This document shows, piece by piece, positions 62,541-64,000 of a stretch of 64,000 nt of DNA (within the stretch, counting starts at the first letter, position 1; each line of letters begins with the position of its first letter). Location of the stretch: assembly GCA_014302835.1 (NCBI GenBank), contig CP060294.1, positions 2,939,067 to 3,003,066 of the forward strand, given 5' to 3'. The notes beneath the pieces were generated by a model that was not told the DNA's origin, searched no databases, and worked only from the letters and a program-made list of their open reading frames with translations. The translations under genes were made by a program, and so were the position numbers. This DNA is from Pedobacter sp. PAMC26386 (GTDB taxonomy: Bacteria > Bacteroidota > Bacteroidia > Sphingobacteriales > Sphingobacteriaceae).

Positions 62541-63998
62541 TTAATAAGGATCTACGTCAATCTGGATAATTACTCCCTTATAAGTGTTTTCAGCATTAAA
62601 ATCTGCAATTGTTTGTTTCAGCACAGCCTTAACTTTATGAATGGCCGTTGCTTTATCTGATTTAATGATCAGTTGTTTGATATAATAATTTCTAATCCGG
62701 GACACTAATGGTTGTTCGGGCCCTAATACCCTGCTACCCAGCTGTACTCTCAGCATCGAGGCAAAACGTGCTGACGCTGCATTTAATAGATTGGAGTCTT
62801 TGTGTTTGACATTGATAAAGATCAGCCTAGTGAAAGGCGGATAATGAAATTGTTTACGTTCAGCAATTTCATCGTTATACATTTCAAGATAATTATTATC
62901 AACCACTTGTTTAATAATCCGGTGATCAGCATCATAAGCCTGGATACAAACCTTACCCCGTTTATCTCTCCGGCCCGCACGCCCCGCAACCTGTGCTAAC
63001 AATTGAAAACTACGCTCAAAAGCTCTGAAATCCGGGTAATTCAGCAAAGTATCAGCATTGATCACACCAATCAGTGTCACGTTATCAAAATCGAGTCCCT
63101 TAGCCACCATTTGTGTTCCGATCAGGATATCAGTTTTCTTTTCCTGAAAATCACCAATAATCTTCTGGAGACTATTTTTGGTCCGGGTACTGTCTACATC
63201 CAGCCTGGCAATTTTTACTTCCGGAAAAATCAGGCTGAGTTCCTCTTCTACCCGTTCAGTTCCAAAACCTTTTTGCTCTATATGAACTGAACCACATGCA
63301 GGACAAATGTTCATGCTGCTTTCATGGTATCCACAATAGTGGCAATGTAATTTCCCACTACTTTTATGAAAAGTAAGACTGACATCACAGTTCACACATT
63401 TAGGTGCAAAACCACAGGTTTTACAGATTAGAATTGTCGCATAACCTCTGCGGTTCTGAAAAAGAATAACTTGTTCTTTTCTTTCCAGCGTTGCAGTAAT
63501 ATCATCAATTAATACGCTGGAGAAATAAGAAACCATTTTCTTCTTCTTGGTTTCTTCGGCAATACCAACAACCTCCTGAATAGGGAGTTCTACCCCTCCA
63601 AACCTTTCATTAAGCGTCACTAAACCATATTTATGATTCTGGGCATTGTAATAACTTTCTATTGATGGTGTAGCCGATCCTAATATAATTTTTGATTGAT
63701 GCAGGTGCGCCAGGTAAACAGCTGCATCCCTTGCCTGGTATCTTGGCGCTGGTTCATTTTGTTTATAGGAAGATTCATGCTCTTCATCAACCACAATCAG
63801 TTTTAAATCTTTAAATGGTAAAAACACAGCAGAACGCGCGCCAAGAACAATCTTATACTTACCGTTCATCACATTGTTCCAGATTTCTACCCTTTCGTTG
63901 TCATTAAATTTGGAATGATATACCCCAATTGCGTCTCCAAAATATCGTTTTATTCTTTCAACAATCTGAGTTGTCAGCGCAATTTCCGGAAGCAAAAA
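62541..63998 (-). CDS. priA: Primosomal protein N' (PriA helicase), C-terminal part (cut by window edge)
   Basis: This is the 3' part (about 485 residues visible) of the replication-restart helicase; the gene runs off the right end of the window. Visible are the helicase Walker B/DEEH in VVDEEHESSYKQ, ARYQARDAAVYLA, the eight zinc-binding cysteines in CKTCGFAPKCVNC and CHYCGY...CPACGS, and the helicase motifs GTQMVAKGLDFDNV and QVAGRAGR. PriA reloads the replisome at stalled forks. The stop is two bases from the convergent barrel-protein stop. An in-frame TTG at 63995 is not the real start. Confidence 0.97.
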   Translation of the reverse strand, partial: FLLPEIALTTQIVERIKRYFGDAIGVYHSKFNDNERVEIWNNVMNGKYKIVLGARSAVFLPFKDLKLIVVDEEHESSYKQNEPAPRYQARDAAVYLAHLHQSKIILGSATPSIESYYNAQNHKYGLVTLNERFGGVELPIQEVVGIAEETKKKKMVSYFSSVLIDDITATLERKEQVILFQNRRGYATILICKTCGFAPKCVNCDVSLTFHKSSGKLHCHYCGYHESSMNICPACGSVHIEQKGFGTERVEEELSLIFPEVKIARLDVDSTRTKNSLQKIIGDFQEKKTDILIGTQMVAKGLDFDNVTLIGVINADTLLNYPDFRAFERSFQLLAQVAGRAGRRDKRGKVCIQAYDADHRIIKQVVDNNYLEMYNDEIAERKQFHYPPFTRLIFINVKHKDSNLLNAASARFASMLRVQLGSRVLGPEQPLVSRIRNYYIKQLIIKSDKATAIHKVKAVLKQTIADFNAENTYKGVIIQIDVDPY

Positions 63999-64000
63999 CA

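Overview
The window is AT-rich chromosomal DNA from a member of the Bacteroidetes, most likely a Sphingobacteriaceae such as Pedobacter. The evidence is: -7 promoter boxes of the TAnnTTTG type; few Shine-Dalgarno sequences; LytTR and propeller-type two-component genes; futalosine-pathway menaquinone synthesis (mqnC); type B L31; the variant Bacteroidetes GlmU-like protein; and Bacteroidetes-style GG-leader peptide export. I found no rRNA, tRNA, CRISPR array or intact insertion sequence.

Layout. 1-2.7 kb: end of rnr, a CarboxypepD_reg-like secreted protein and a polyprenyl diphosphate synthase in one tight operon. 2.7-8.9 kb: an unusual PAS-HisKA-REC protein without a kinase ATPase domain, a small XRE regulator, rplU-rpmA, a dicarboxylate/amino-acid symporter, an ECF sigma factor with a membrane partner, and a lipoprotein. 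9.0-18.35 kb: a five-gene minus-strand sugar operon (GH2, NagB fused to a PIG-L-like deacetylase, a GlcNAc-type MFS transporter, GH125 and GH20). Its enzyme set fits dismantling of the N-glycan core Man-beta-1,4-GlcNAc and use of the released sugars. 18.8-28.3 kb: mostly minus-strand housekeeping (trxB, acyl-CoA carboxylase beta, LOG protein, guaB, GNAT, M16 protease pair). 28.4-36.9 kb: mqnC, two ferritin-like proteins, a LytTR regulator with its propeller sensor kinase, a small acidic protein and a GNAT-like protein. 37-45 kb: XRE, mpl, prmA, tpiA, GlmU-like, rpmE2, methylmalonyl-CoA epimerase and the iscS-iscU-iscA operon.

The accessory region is 45.05-51.05 kb. It holds a decaying GG-leader peptide secretion system. 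One strand carries a cargo gene whose double-glycine leader is now out of frame with its body, followed without a gap by a two-TM protein (immunity-like by position) and a small secreted protein. Divergent from it is a C39-peptidase ABC exporter gene broken by two frameshifts and by an internal deletion that removes the Q-loop and ABC signature, followed by an intact HlyD-type adaptor. A remnant of a second copy of the small secreted protein and a frameshifted coiled-coil ORF lie at the edge. The deletion junction lies on an apparent 8-bp microhomology.

51.1-64 kb returns to core genes: long-chain acyl-CoA ligase, lysS, a TPR membrane protein, a one-cysteine thioredoxin-like protein, ung, an Lrp/AsnC regulator, a DtxR/MntR regulator with a palindromic operator, an Nramp transporter fused to a UspA domain, smpB, pcm, an outer-membrane protein and the 3' part of priA.

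A recurring hairpin built on AGAGCCTGTTTAAA / TTTAAACAGGCTCT sits in several intergenic gaps across the window and appears to be a dispersed terminator-like repeat.
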